This document shows positions 7,756 through 17,500 of a stretch of DNA of 64,000 nt, piece by piece. Both the position numbers and the translations under genes were made by a program. Origin of the DNA: Flavobacterium hydatis (GTDB lineage Bacteria > Bacteroidota > Bacteroidia > Flavobacteriales > Flavobacteriaceae). Numbering within the stretch: the first letter of the stretch is position 1; every line of letters starts with the position of its first letter. The stretch is taken from NCBI RefSeq assembly GCF_000737695.1, contig NZ_JPRM01000008.1, positions 36,432-100,431 on the forward strand. The letters run 5' to 3'. Under the pieces are notes generated by a model that did no database searches, had not been told where the DNA came from, and saw nothing but the letters and a program-made list of their open reading frames with translations.

Positions 7756-8276
7756 TTCTCTGTAGTAATAAAAATTGTTTTAATATAAACCATATTGCTG
7801 TCAAAAATTCGCCAATCGCCTCTATGATTAATAACTAAATATGAGATGAGATTATCATTCATATCGTAAATTGAAAACGTTCTTTCGTCTTTGATTATTA
7901 AGTAGCAATTATAATTTCCCTTTTCATCTTCAATGTATGTTCTGTTTTTAAATTTTATTGGGAGAGTTGAATTTGTTGCATATTCGGTTTGAGTTGTTTT
8001 TGAGTTGTACGAATAAGTATCATAATAAAAAGTATTGTATTTACTATCCGGTTCAATCCAACCTGGTTCTCCTGTATATGTGTTTGTATTACCTTTAGTA
8101 GAAAAGTTATCTCTATTTGTGGAATTTGGTGCAGTTCGGAAATATGGCTGAACGTATGTTCCATCACTTCGGGTATATCCACTAACTTTTACGTGATTAT
8201 TGTTAACCTGCGATATTGCTGTTAGACAAATGAAATAGGTTAAAATTATAAGAATATGTTTAGATAATAATTTCAT
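7752..8276 (-). CDS. Secreted protein with YVxPYxRTxPN motif
   Basis: A 174-residue protein with a signal peptide (residues 1-22, LTAISQ). It has a conserved-looking region VSGYTRSDGTYVQPYFRTAP followed by Asn/Thr-rich sequence and YTGEPGWI. That motif recurs in many small secreted bacterial proteins of unknown function. The C-terminal part is beta-rich (NCYLIIKDERTFSIYDMNDN). Both ends overlap neighbours by 4 nt (ATGA), giving a tightly coupled three-gene operon. I cannot assign a role. Confidence 0.65.
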   Translation of the reverse strand: MKLLSKHILIILTYFICLTAISQVNNNHVKVSGYTRSDGTYVQPYFRTAPNSTNRDNFSTKGNTNTYTGEPGWIEPDSKYNTFYYDTYSYNSKTTQTEYATNSTLPIKFKNRTYIEDEKGNYNCYLIIKDERTFSIYDMNDNLISYLVINHRGDWRIFDSNMVYIKTIFITTEK

Positions 8277-8770
8277 TTAATTATTATTCTACGAATTAAT
8301 TCATTGATTTCGTTGCTTTTATTTAAATTGTTTGTTGTAATATTTACAATAAAACTTTTTTGTTTGTAAAGAAAAATAATTGAAACATTTTTGATTTTTT
8401 GTTCTCCGTATGTTAAATATGAAATACTACTTAATGCTTGAATTCCATTTGTTAATTTTAAATGTTTTGTAGTTTCTCCAGCATTTTTATAGTTACTTTC
8501 AGCAGTTTCAAAGAAGGAAGTTTTAAAAGATTTTAAAGTATTTTCATTTAAACCATTCATATCATTTTGAAGATTTGAAACAGTTACGGAATAATTATCA
8601 ATTTTTCCATTTCTATATTGTAAAGGACAACTATAATTATTTTGATTTCCAGCATTTCTTGTAAATTTTAATTCACAAGGTACATTTATAGAAATTTCTT
8701 CTATTTTATTACTAATTTGAGCATTTACCGCACTAAAAGATAAAATAAGAAATAAGAAATATTTTATCAT
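8273..8770 (-). CDS. Small secreted protein, first gene of three-gene operon
   Basis: A 165-residue product with a signal peptide (residues 1-17, SAVNAQ) and a mixed alpha/beta body. It has two cysteines (VPCEL, YSCPL) and a segment SISYLTYGEQKIKNVSIIFL. It resembles small periplasmic PsbP/DUF-type proteins in general build, but I recognise no family. It overlaps the next gene by 4 nt. The promoter must lie in the 8771-9138 gap. Confidence 0.55.
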   Translation of the reverse strand: MIKYFLFLILSFSAVNAQISNKIEEISINVPCELKFTRNAGNQNNYSCPLQYRNGKIDNYSVTVSNLQNDMNGLNENTLKSFKTSFFETAESNYKNAGETTKHLKLTNGIQALSSISYLTYGEQKIKNVSIIFLYKQKSFIVNITTNNLNKSNEINELIRRIIIK

Positions 8771-9138
8771 TTTTTAGATTTTAAAGTTGTTGGTTTTCCT
8801 GCGGTTCTCGAAAATTAACGCTAACTCATTAATACATCTATAAAATTGCACAAAGACAACTTTTTTTACTTGTCTTTGTGTAATAAGTCGCTTTTCTTCA
8901 AGCGAATATAAGAAATATTTTTACTACAATTTATTAACTTTTGAATTAAAATAAAATGATTTATCAGTTTTATCTTGTTGAATTTTCTTTAGATCATATC
9001 ATAGAATGGTTCACAAAGAGATTATTAAAGATTAATAAATGGTAGACCCAAACAGATTCAATTTGATACATTTCTGAGCCATGAAAGTATATAAGTTTGT
9101 AATAGGATTTATGGTTGCCTAAGTAACTTTTGTATATT
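8771..9138. other. Intergenic region with a stem-loop
   Basis: A 368-bp AT-rich gap between two minus-strand units. It contains one strong hairpin (8849-8880) and no open frame I can support; a minus-strand frame at 8994-9218 runs into the lipoprotein gene and looks spurious. It should hold the 3' end of the lipoprotein transcript and the promoter of the three-gene operon. Confidence 0.5.
8849..8880 (-). terminator. Stem-loop, probable terminator of the 9139 gene
   Basis: CACAAAGACAA (8849-8859) pairs perfectly with TTGTCTTTGTG (8870-8880) across a 10-nt loop. On the minus strand the stem is followed by CAATTTTAT, a weak U tract. It lies 260 nt past the lipoprotein stop, so a longer 3' UTR or a small RNA is possible. 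Confidence 0.4.
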
Positions 9139-9687
9139 CTAATAAGATAAAAATTCAATTTCTGACTTTTTATCCAGGAGCTGCCAGTCCTCATCGGTTT
9201 GTATAAAATAAACTTCATGACTAATTGTGTCTTTTAAGCCATTTTTAATTACAGCCGCAAAAACATTCTTTTTTCGAATTGTAGTGTATTCCACAATTGC
9301 CTTATTACCAGAGCTCATAATCCTTATTGATGTAATTGCTCCAAATTCTTCATCTGCTACTTTTACACGTTGAATTTTATGTTTTTTATCCGTTGCAGGT
9401 GTTGGTAGTAAGTACGGTTTTGCGGCAGGGGTAAAATTAACGGAAGCTGTTGTATCACCAAATTTCTTGGTTTGAAGTATTTTTACAAATCCTTTTTCTA
9501 CAAGTCCAGACTTCAAAATGGTATAAGCATGATTGGGATCATTGCAGTAGATATCATGGTCTACAATTATAGGATAATGATATTTTTCTAGAATAAGGGC
9601 AGTAGCCAATTTCTCATCTAGTGTTATGGACTGACAGCCTGCAAACATCAGAATTACTGTAGTCAAAATATAGGATAGCTTTTTCAT
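9139..9687 (-). CDS. Lipoprotein of unknown function
   Basis: A 182-residue lipoprotein. The signal peptide ends with lipobox FAGC at residues 16-19, followed by QSITLDEKL. The mature part has a helical start (TALILEKYHYPIIVDHDIYC), then a beta-rich region with GAITSIRIMSSGNKAIVEYT and VYFIQTDEDWQLLDKKSEIE, a fold like small NTF2/DUF-type domains. It is monocistronic by spacing (30 nt from the gene upstream, which may nevertheless be cotranscribed). No function can be given. Confidence 0.6.
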   Translation of the reverse strand: MKKLSYILTTVILMFAGCQSITLDEKLATALILEKYHYPIIVDHDIYCNDPNHAYTILKSGLVEKGFVKILQTKKFGDTTASVNFTPAAKPYLLPTPATDKKHKIQRVKVADEEFGAITSIRIMSSGNKAIVEYTTIRKKNVFAAVIKNGLKDTISHEVYFIQTDEDWQLLDKKSEIEFLSY

Positions 9688-9717
9688 GTTTTTAAATTTT
9701 AAAATAGTACTATTTAG

Positions 9718-10401
9718 TTAATACTCTTTAATCTGTTTAATCATTCGTTCCAATGTTTCAATTGCTATCTCCTTATCTCTTTCTTCGGCAACGTATGCTT
9801 TGCCACGCATAGCATTATAAGAAAGATTTACTTTATTTGGAGTCGATAGAAATGGAACTATTGTTTTAAATAAATGATTCATTGATTTTGAAATAAGAAT
9901 TTTCAATTCATCAGATGCCCTTAATATTAACGCCGTCTGATCTGTTGAAAGTTTGCATAAAATTTTATTAGAAGGATTATTCATTACAGCAGGACTATTG
10001 TACTTTCTTTTAATAATTTCAAAGTTGCGACCTCCTAAATAGTTGGCAAATCGTGATTCTATAAAAGTTATTAATTCATCTAAACAAGAAATTAAGGTAG
10101 CTGTAACTTCTTTCAGATTGTCTCTGTGTAGTTCATTGCTATTATTTATTTCTGTGATTCTATCCAAAAGAAATAATAATGATGAATAATAATTTCCAAC
10201 TAGAATCTTAATTTGTTTCTCGTTAGTAAGCGAAAAAACCTGTACCGTAAACTGTGACTGAATCAAAAATGTTTGCTCTGTTGCTTTTTTGATAATTGCT
10301 CTTGATTGTAGTAGAGTAATCATAGTAAGATCAGTTTTGTTGGGATTAAGGGTTGAGGTTACCGTTAAATCCATCCATTCTAAAAGATAGGCTTGAGTCA
10401 T
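9718..10401 (-). CDS. Hypothetical helical cytoplasmic protein
   Basis: A 227-residue protein without signal peptide or membrane segment, mostly helical. Notable stretches are LLFLLDRITEINNSNELHRD, ISCLDELITFIESRFANYLG and a C-terminal EIAIETLERMIKQIKEY. It lies between an AraC-type regulator gene (110 nt upstream, same strand) and the lipoprotein gene (30 nt downstream). I considered the RteC excision regulator and found no match to remembered motifs. I do not recognise the family. Confidence 0.5.
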   Translation of the reverse strand: MTQAYLLEWMDLTVTSTLNPNKTDLTMITLLQSRAIIKKATEQTFLIQSQFTVQVFSLTNEKQIKILVGNYYSSLLFLLDRITEINNSNELHRDNLKEVTATLISCLDELITFIESRFANYLGGRNFEIIKRKYNSPAVMNNPSNKILCKLSTDQTALILRASDELKILISKSMNHLFKTIVPFLSTPNKVNLSYNAMRGKAYVAEERDKEIAIETLERMIKQIKEY

Positions 10402-10510
10402 TTTTTTTACTTTTACTTAGTAAATATTTCTCTCGACTTGCAATCTACAGTACTCTAAATCAATGCTTATAGAACATTCTTAACCCAGTCAAAACATTTT
10501 TTTGTATTAT

Positions 10511-11371
10511 TTAATGGGGGTTTAATTGTGACCGATATTCAGAAGGTGACAGGGAAGTATGCTTTTTAAAAAAAGTACAAAATGAAGAAGAATTGGTAAA
10601 TTGTAATTCTTCTATAATATATAGAATTGTTAATTGATTATCTTGAAGTAATATTTTCGATTCCAGGACAATGGATTGAGTAATGAACTCCTTTGCTGTT
10701 TTCTGGGTAACTTTCTTAACTATTTTAGTAAGATGACCTGCAGTAATGTGCAAGTCGTCCGCATAGAATTTTACATGGTGTTGTTTCCTACAATTCATTT
10801 CTAGTATCTTAAAAAACTGTATGACTAATGCTTCCTTTCGTGGATGTTTTATAGATAAGTGGCAAGATGATCTATGATAGATACCTGCTAATTCATACAG
10901 CAAAAGATTAAAACTAAATATGAGTATCTCTTTTTTATAAACATGAGCGTTATTACGTACTATTTTACTATTTATCAAGGTAAGCAAATCAATTATCTGA
11001 GTTACTTCTTTTTTCTTGAGAAGAATTTGTGAAGAAATTTGAGTAATAAAAAATTCAAAATGCTTGATATGCGGCCATCTAATACTATTTTCAAAAGCAA
11101 AATCTAATGTAAATGATATTTGAGAAATTTGTAATTGGTCACTAATAAAATCAATTTCGCATATAGCTTGTTTTGGAATTATGATGAGGTCGTTTGTTGC
11201 CAAATCAATTTTTCTATTATTTATTTGAAGATTTAGAGCCCCTAAATTTACTAACAGTATAGAAAAATGGTCTATCTTAAGTAGTTCACTAAGAGCAATT
11301 TTTGATATGAATTTCTCAAGGATGTAGACTTGTAAGCCAGGATGACGATATTTTGAATTTTTATTTACCAC
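10511..11371 (-). CDS. AraC-family transcriptional regulator
   Basis: A 286-residue regulator. The N-terminal part (residues 20-110) is beta-rich and cupin-like (FSILLVNLGALNLQINNRKI), a ligand or sensing domain. The C-terminal third carries the two AraC helix-turn-helices: FYADDLHITAGHLTKIVKK near residue 200 and IEELQFTNSSSFCTFFKKHT near 250, ending with LSPSEYRSQLN. The start is GTG at 11371, as no ATG is in frame nearby. Targets are unknown; the adjacent gene at 9718-10401 or the lipoprotein unit at 11444-12420 are the obvious candidates. Confidence 0.85.
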   Translation of the reverse strand: MVNKNSKYRHPGLQVYILEKFISKIALSELLKIDHFSILLVNLGALNLQINNRKIDLATNDLIIIPKQAICEIDFISDQLQISQISFTLDFAFENSIRWPHIKHFEFFITQISSQILLKKKEVTQIIDLLTLINSKIVRNNAHVYKKEILIFSFNLLLYELAGIYHRSSCHLSIKHPRKEALVIQFFKILEMNCRKQHHVKFYADDLHITAGHLTKIVKKVTQKTAKEFITQSIVLESKILLQDNQLTILYIIEELQFTNSSSFCTFFKKHTSLSPSEYRSQLNPH

Positions 11372-11443
11372 TATAATATTTTTTTATAGAATTATAATTA
11401 ATCAGTTAATTCAAATTTACTTTGATGTAAATTTTTAGGGAAT

Positions 11444-11695
11444 TTACTTAGGTAGTGATCTAGTCATTAATGACCCAAAGACAAAAAGTAAATTTGACAT
11501 GCTACTCAAAAAAAGTAAGTAAAACACATTATGTGGAGGAGTTTTTCTTATCTCATCAGTTGTGAGATAGTCTATTATTTCATCATAGAATAAAAGATCT
11601 ACGATGAAATAAAGACCAATAAGATTGAAAAGAATCAAAAACACGATATATGTATAAACTATTTTTTTTTCATGGTAATAGATACAGTACATCAT
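11444..11695 (-). CDS. Small two-TM membrane protein
   Basis: An 83-residue protein with two membrane helices (about residues 14-35 and 58-78) joined by a charged loop (DEIIDYLTTDEIRKTPP). Its ATG overlaps the stop of the upstream lipoprotein as TAATG (11695), so the two are translationally coupled. The pairing of a secreted lipoprotein having a Gly-rich tail with a two-TM partner recalls bacteriocin plus immunity or exporter units, but this is only inference. No family recognised. Confidence 0.55.
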   Translation of the reverse strand: MMYCIYYHEKKIVYTYIVFLILFNLIGLYFIVDLLFYDEIIDYLTTDEIRKTPPHNVFYLLFLSSMSNLLFVFGSLMTRSLPK

Positions 11696-12420
11696 TAGTC
11701 TGCAACAAGATTATTTATCATGATTCCAGTTACAAGTGATCTCATGATGGCTGTTGTTGAATTATTAATAGCACCACTGAGCCCTCCAACACGATGACCA
11801 ATAGAAGAGCCCCAATCTTCATCTTTGCGCCCACTTGCAAAGTAGAGTGAGTACCTGATTATAGAAGAAGTAGTAAGGATAATTCTCTTTTCTTCATTAT
11901 TAAATTCAGGATGATTTATTACTGACGATTCATAGGATATTATAGATTGATAAATTTCTTCATATGGTGTGCTTTCTAAAACATGAATGTCGTTCATAAA
12001 ATTAGAAAGACTTTCTTTTGCACTATTTGTCATTATAGAATTTTCAATAACATGATTTAATTTTGTTTGAGGATTATTTACAATCTCTTGTATGAGGTTA
12101 GGATCAGAAGATAGATTTGTTTCTACGTCTAAAATCATTAAATCATTGTTGGTTAACGCAATGGCTTCTATTTCCTGACTGATTTGTGCAATTGTGGTAT
12201 GCTGGTAATTAGCTGCCAGGTAAATATTAAGGATGTCATTATGAAGCTTACCTGCAAAATCATAAATATTTGCAGGATTGGAAGGGTTTACGTTTTGCAC
12301 CAAACGTACGTTTTTTTTAGATTTCTGGTTGCTGATTTTGTTATCATTATCAACAGTATCAGTTGTACAGGAAACGATTAGTAATTGTAAAAGGGCTAAT
12401 CTTAATGAAATATTTTTCAT
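11695..12420 (-). CDS. Lipoprotein with Gly-rich bacteriocin-like C-terminus
   Basis: A 241-residue lipoprotein. I start it at ATG 12420 (MKNISLRLALLQLLIVSC); the longer frame would need a TTG at 12426. The lipobox Cys is followed by TTDTVDNDN. The helical body is followed by EDWGSSIGHRVGGLSGAIN and a hydrophobic end (TAIMRSLVTGIMINNLVAD), a glycine-zipper-like tail seen in small bacteriocin-like proteins next to TPR-AraC regulators in Flavobacteriia (remembered association, not verified). It is divergent from such a regulator at 12772 and coupled to a two-TM gene downstream. Confidence 0.6.
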   Translation of the reverse strand: MKNISLRLALLQLLIVSCTTDTVDNDNKISNQKSKKNVRLVQNVNPSNPANIYDFAGKLHNDILNIYLAANYQHTTIAQISQEIEAIALTNNDLMILDVETNLSSDPNLIQEIVNNPQTKLNHVIENSIMTNSAKESLSNFMNDIHVLESTPYEEIYQSIISYESSVINHPEFNNEEKRIILTTSSIIRYSLYFASGRKDEDWGSSIGHRVGGLSGAINNSTTAIMRSLVTGIMINNLVAD

Positions 12421-12771
12421 AATCAAAATATGTTAAATGTTACCGACTAGTTTCGTAGTCAGTTCATTTCACCCGGGTAAGCAGAACTTTTAATTTAGCA
12501 CGATACTAAACGTTTTTGCTTTTGAATTCGAAGCAAATCTAAAAGTCAATTTTTTGCCTCGCAACACTTTGTGTGTGGATTTCCGAGAATATTAGTATGG
12601 ATTTTCCGAAAATCCATACCCCTTTTATATGTAAATGTTGTTCATTATCAATTGTTTGTGTTATATTTGATTCGATTTCTTGCAAAATATATCCAAGACT
12701 TTTTATAAGTTGACAACATGGCTCTCAAAATGATTTTGCAGAGGAAATAGTGTCCCATTTTAATTCGAACT
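12421..12771. other. Divergent regulatory region (lipoprotein / TPR-AraC regulator)
   Basis: A 351-bp AT-rich gap between divergent genes. It contains a perfect inverted repeat TATGGATTTT/AAAATCCATA (12596-12605 with 12609-12618) and an upstream near-repeat GTGTGGATTTCCGAG (12571-12585). Also present is a promoter-like box for the right-hand gene. The repeated GGATTTTCCG core suggests an operator for the divergent regulator. Confidence 0.45.
12638..12669 (+). promoter_or_regulatory. Bacteroidetes-type promoter for the TPR-AraC regulator
   Basis: TATATTTG (12662-12669) matches the TAnnTTTG -7 consensus, with TTG (12638-12640) 21 nt upstream as a -33 element. This predicts a start near 12676 and a leader of about 95 nt. 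Confidence 0.45.
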
Positions 12772-14457
12772 ATGATTAGAAAGTACCTTGTTTTACTCTC
12801 TCTTTGTTTGGGAGATCAAATTTGCGCTCGGGGAATCCATTTTACAATCCATGATACGCTCCGTAATAAGGATTATGAATATCTCTTTGAAAGGATAAAG
12901 GAATCAGAAAGGAGTTCAACAAAAGAATCGTTTTACCTTCAGTTTTTTTTAGCTAAAGCTAAATCAGAAAAAAACTCACTAGAGATACTAAATGGTTATA
13001 AAAATTATCTCCATCGCTCTCCTGATATTTTAAAATTGGTATATGCAGACAGTATGATCTATACTGCAAAAAAATCAATGGATGATGCTTTGATTGGCTC
13101 TGCCTACTTATCAAAGGGAATTGTTTATTACTCGCAGAAAAAACATAATTATGCTTTAGATAATTACCTCATAGCAAACAATTATATTTCTAAAACCAAT
13201 GACGACTATTTAATCTATAAGGCTAAATATAATATTGCACATATAAAATACTATCTTGGATTCTATGACGAAGCTATTTTGTTGTTTAAGGAATGCATCG
13301 AATATTTTAAAGAGAAGAATGACAATAGTGGCTATTTGACTTCACTGCATTCGCTTGGTTTATCCTATAATCGTATTGGTAATTATGGTTTATGTACTGA
13401 TATAAATGAAAAAGGTATTGCAGAAGGAGAAAGGCTTGCAGATAAAGAGATTGAGAAATACTTTATCCACTCAGAAGGAGTGAACCAATATTTCAGAGGT
13501 AATTATGCTTTAGCTATAAAAAAAATAACCTATTCGCTATCAGCTATTCGAAGAAATAAAGATTTCGCAAGTGAAGCTGTTGGGTATTTTTATATAGGAA
13601 AAAGCTATTGGGATCTTAAAAATCCCAAAAAGGCAATTCCCTATTTCAAAAAAGTAGATGCCACTTTTAATGATAAAGGATATATTCGTCCAGATCTTCG
13701 AAACAATTATGAATTATTAATCAGCTATTTTAAGTCAAAAAATGATCTGGCTGCAGAACTTTACTATATTCGAAAATTACTTAAAGTCGATGGTATAATA
13801 AATAGTAGGTACAGATATCTATCGGGCAGAATCCATAAAGAATATGATACTAAGGGATTGTTGACGGAGAAGAGAAAAGTAGAAGAGGTGCTCAAGAAAA
13901 GAAAGTATAATGATTACATTTTTGTGAGTGTAATTCTTTTTTTATTTTTAGTTGTACTATTCCTTATTTATAGGCATATCAGAAACAAAAGTATCTATCG
14001 GCAAAGATTTGATATATTGATGGAAAAAAACGGAACTGCAACTAAAGTCGAATCCAAAAAATTAACCGGAGGGATTGACGATATAAATCAAGATACAGTA
14101 GCATCTATGTTGAAACAATTAGAAAAATTTGAAAAGGATAAAATGTTTCTGGAAAAAGACTTGACGGCGGCTAAACTTACTGTATCATTTGACTCCAATA
14201 TAAAATATCTTTCAAAAATAATTACTCATTACAGAGGGAAGAAATTCGTGACGTATATCAATGATTTAAAAATTGACTATTTAATTGGCTTATTGAAGGA
14301 GGATAAAATGCTTAGAAAATATACAAACAAAGCACTTGCTGAAGAAGTAGGTTTTAGCAGCACGCAACGTTTTGCAAAAGCATTTTATTCCAGAGCAGGG
14401 ATGCCAACCTTTTATTTTATTGAAGAACTCCAAAAAGAACAGTCTAATCTTAGTTAA
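12772..14457 (+). CDS. TPR - transmembrane - AraC-type regulator
   Basis: A 561-residue membrane-spanning regulator. After a signal-like N-terminus come TPR-like repeats (residues about 100-345, e.g. GSAYLSKGIVYYSQKKHNYA, YIGKSYWDLKNPKKAIPYF). One membrane helix follows (about residues 382-402, VSVILFLFLVVLFLIY), then a cytoplasmic part ending in an AraC-like DNA-binding domain: GKKFVTYINDLKIDYLIGLL and NKALAEEVGFSSTQRFAKAF near residue 516. This architecture is common in Bacteroidetes and is thought to sense periplasmic signals and bind DNA directly. It is divergent from the lipoprotein unit at 11.4-12.4 kb, its likely target. Confidence 0.85.
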   Translation: MIRKYLVLLSLCLGDQICARGIHFTIHDTLRNKDYEYLFERIKESERSSTKESFYLQFFLAKAKSEKNSLEILNGYKNYLHRSPDILKLVYADSMIYTAKKSMDDALIGSAYLSKGIVYYSQKKHNYALDNYLIANNYISKTNDDYLIYKAKYNIAHIKYYLGFYDEAILLFKECIEYFKEKNDNSGYLTSLHSLGLSYNRIGNYGLCTDINEKGIAEGERLADKEIEKYFIHSEGVNQYFRGNYALAIKKITYSLSAIRRNKDFASEAVGYFYIGKSYWDLKNPKKAIPYFKKVDATFNDKGYIRPDLRNNYELLISYFKSKNDLAAELYYIRKLLKVDGIINSRYRYLSGRIHKEYDTKGLLTEKRKVEEVLKKRKYNDYIFVSVILFLFLVVLFLIYRHIRNKSIYRQRFDILMEKNGTATKVESKKLTGGIDDINQDTVASMLKQLEKFEKDKMFLEKDLTAAKLTVSFDSNIKYLSKIITHYRGKKFVTYINDLKIDYLIGLLKEDKMLRKYTNKALAEEVGFSSTQRFAKAFYSRAGMPTFYFIEELQKEQSNLS

Positions 14458-14487
14458 GGTTAATATTATGGTCAAGATATTTAAAAA

Positions 14488-14521
14488 AAATCCATCTCAA
14501 AGTTGCTATTGAGATGGATTT
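14488..14521. terminator. Bidirectional terminator between convergent genes
   Basis: AAATCCATCTCAA (14488-14500) pairs perfectly with TTGAGATGGATTT (14509-14521) over an 8-nt loop. An A-run on the left gives a strong U tail for minus-strand transcription from the 25-kb directon; the right side gives a weaker tail for the regulator gene. Confidence 0.85.
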
Positions 14522-14530
14522 AATTTGTCA

Positions 14531-17500
14531 TTATCTAAAATTATTATTGTTTTTATACTTGTACGTAAACTCTGTTGATTTCTTATCTCCCGGCAAATTG
14601 TATTTCATTACTATTTCATAATTGCCATAGCGCATAAACAAGAAATTACTATTTAGAAAACGGTTTGCAATTGATTCAATACCTGTATCACCATCAATAT
14701 AGGCATTTATGATCTGATTATTTAAATCAACCCAATCCTGTTTGTAAAGCAATGGCATATTATATTTAAATGGAAAATTGCCTTTTGTCCATGATTGGTT
14801 TACATTATTCTCAATACTGGTCATATAATAGGCATTGAGTGGTATCGCTTTTGCTGGAATCACTCCTAATTCACTAGTATCTCTGTCACTTATAGAATAT
14901 TTACCATTTAAAGGATAATCTTTATAGAGATACGGATAGATATCTGTTGTATAATACGCATCATTTAGTTTAGATTGTGCTGTTATCATAGGTTTACTAT
15001 CGCTATAGGTTACTCCTTGCAATTCAACTATATCAAATGCTTCCTGACTTGAGATTGTATTTGTTAAATAGATAACATCTGAATACAATACTCCAAAATT
15101 ATAACTCTGCGTATTTATCGCATTCATTTTAGAAGTAAAGGTTTTGTACTTACTGGTGTTGAATGAATAAGATAGACGATCAATACTACCCTCTGCTTTA
15201 GATAATTGATCAGCTTGGTTCTCTCTTACTTGTATGTCATTACCTGCATCACTTATAGTATTCGTTTTTGTTGCAGCTGTTGAATCTCTCGTCGGAGTTT
15301 GTTTCAAACTACTTACTATCGAAACGTTATATTTCTTGTCCTGATTAATATCAGGTAAGTCATAAAAAACTTCATTAGAATTGGTGTTATAATTAAAAGT
15401 CGTAGCTTTTGCATTAGAAACTCCATCTTCATTTACCTTAATACTAGTTTCCCAATTGGTATCTTCAAACAAATAATCCTGACCACGTTTAAGCTGAATG
15501 TATCCTTTTGAATATTCTTCTTCAAGGAAATATTTCTGATCTACAACCGGATACGAATATTTTATATTGGTAAGTGGAATATGATCTGGAGCTCCTCCAG
15601 TAGTAAAGAGTCTCTCTTCATATTCTGTTGCTACTTTTCCATCTACTGTTATGGGTTGAAAAACGCCATTTATCATTTTTTGAAAACTAACCTCAACCTG
15701 AATTTTTAATTCCTTGTTCGGAGGCAGAATATCTGTTGAAACAAAATTTACTCTGTCTTTCATAGAAGTCCATTCAAAAGCTCCAGGTATTTCTTTTGTA
15801 CCCTCAAGGACCTTAAATTTTTCTAGTATCACCTTATAGGTAACATCACCAGCATCTTCCGGAATCACAAAAGCTTCATTTATCTTCATTGAAAAAGCGG
15901 CTTGAGGTACGGCAAAAACATCAACATCAGTTGAACTTTGTTTTGGAGTAACATCTGTTATGAGTTTAAGGCCTCCTAATGGCGAGGCGTTTTCAAATTT
16001 ACATTCCTCTCCAAGTTCAAATTTAAAGCGAAATTTCCCTTTGATTAGTCCGCCCAGAATATTCATGTTTCCACCTACATACCCTCTCATCCAAACTGGA
16101 TTTGGTAATTTTGCCTGTAATAAAACCGCAGCCCCTCCTGAAACAATTGGAATCTTTAATTTCAAGAATGATAATTTGATTCTAATTCCCAATTCTCCTT
16201 GCAGGTAGGCATACGATTGTCCGTTGGCATACCAGCCATTTATACCAACTCGATCTCCTGTATTAGAACATCTGGCCTCTTGATAATCTTTTAGCATGAT
16301 ATCAAATCCCATTCCTGCCTGAAAACGGGCATAGAAAAGTAAGAAACTCAAATCCCCTGTATCAAAATCTAAACTTGCACCAAAGGCTATACCTCCTCCA
16401 TTTGCCAATGCATTTTCGTCTCGCATATAATCTAATTGTTTGACATCGACACCCAGAATCTGAGCCACAATAGGAGGTGGGGGTGGGCTTCCAGGCAATA
16501 ATGTACCTGCCATAAAATAACTGGTTGTTTTAAGGTATAAACCGGCAACTCCTATTTTTATACCACATCTTTTATCTGGAGTTCCCATGTACATATACCA
16601 ATCTTTCGGGTCTTTATGAAATACTCCCCAAACTGCCTGTCCACCAGGTCCAGTACCTGACAGAAAATTTCCAGGAGTATTAATATATACATCTGTTGTA
16701 GCATGCATAGAATTATTCGCAAAATCAAATTCAATTGCTGCAGCCATTTTTATGCCTACCGCAGCTGATAAATCTCCCGGAATTGCAGCTTTTGCCTCAG
16801 GAATATATTTACTGGCGAAAGAACCTTTAAGATCGCTTTCAGTTATGCCTAAAAAACTTTTCTTTGAAGTAACATCTGACGCTACTTTTCCCATTAAATC
16901 AGTAACGTTTTTAAGTCCTGGTATAGAAGCCATAACATTTGCTTTCCCAAAAATAGCTAATCTATTGATTCCACCTTTTGAGTTAAAAGCCATTTCAAAT
17001 CCAGCTTCACCATCACAGATGCTTTCTGAGCCGATATTAAAATAAATTAAAGCTTTAATTCCTAAACTTATTTTTTCATCTGGAGTATAACTTAATCCTG
17101 ATGGTGAGAAATCTCCAATGGCTATATCTTGATTTCTGTGCATTTTATAATAGGCACCTCCACCAAAACCAGTAATCATAAACGGTGATGGTACTGGAGG
17201 AAATTTTACCGCAGCATCAAAATACCAATATCTAAAAGTAGTACGTCCAAAAATAGCCTTAGCCTTTACATTGACAATTTTTGCCACATCCACCTCTAAA
17301 TCAGCATTAAAACCATCTCCATAGATGGGGTCTTTTTCCATTAGGATAAGACCTCCCTTAATGGTGAGTCCACTAAACTGACAATCAATATTTATGGCTG
17401 ATAAATCTAAACCATCATATCGGCTTCGCTGCCTGTAACCGTCATCATACATTTTACCTTTTATCCCAATTCGGGCTGTGGCACCTGCGCCAACGGCATC

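Noticed and set aside
8994..9218. Minus-strand frame of 74 codons
   Set aside because: Overlaps the end of the lipoprotein gene in another frame and has no start context or family.
9718..10401. Considered as the excision regulator RteC
   Set aside because: No RteC motif could be recognised; helical content alone is not enough, so left unnamed.
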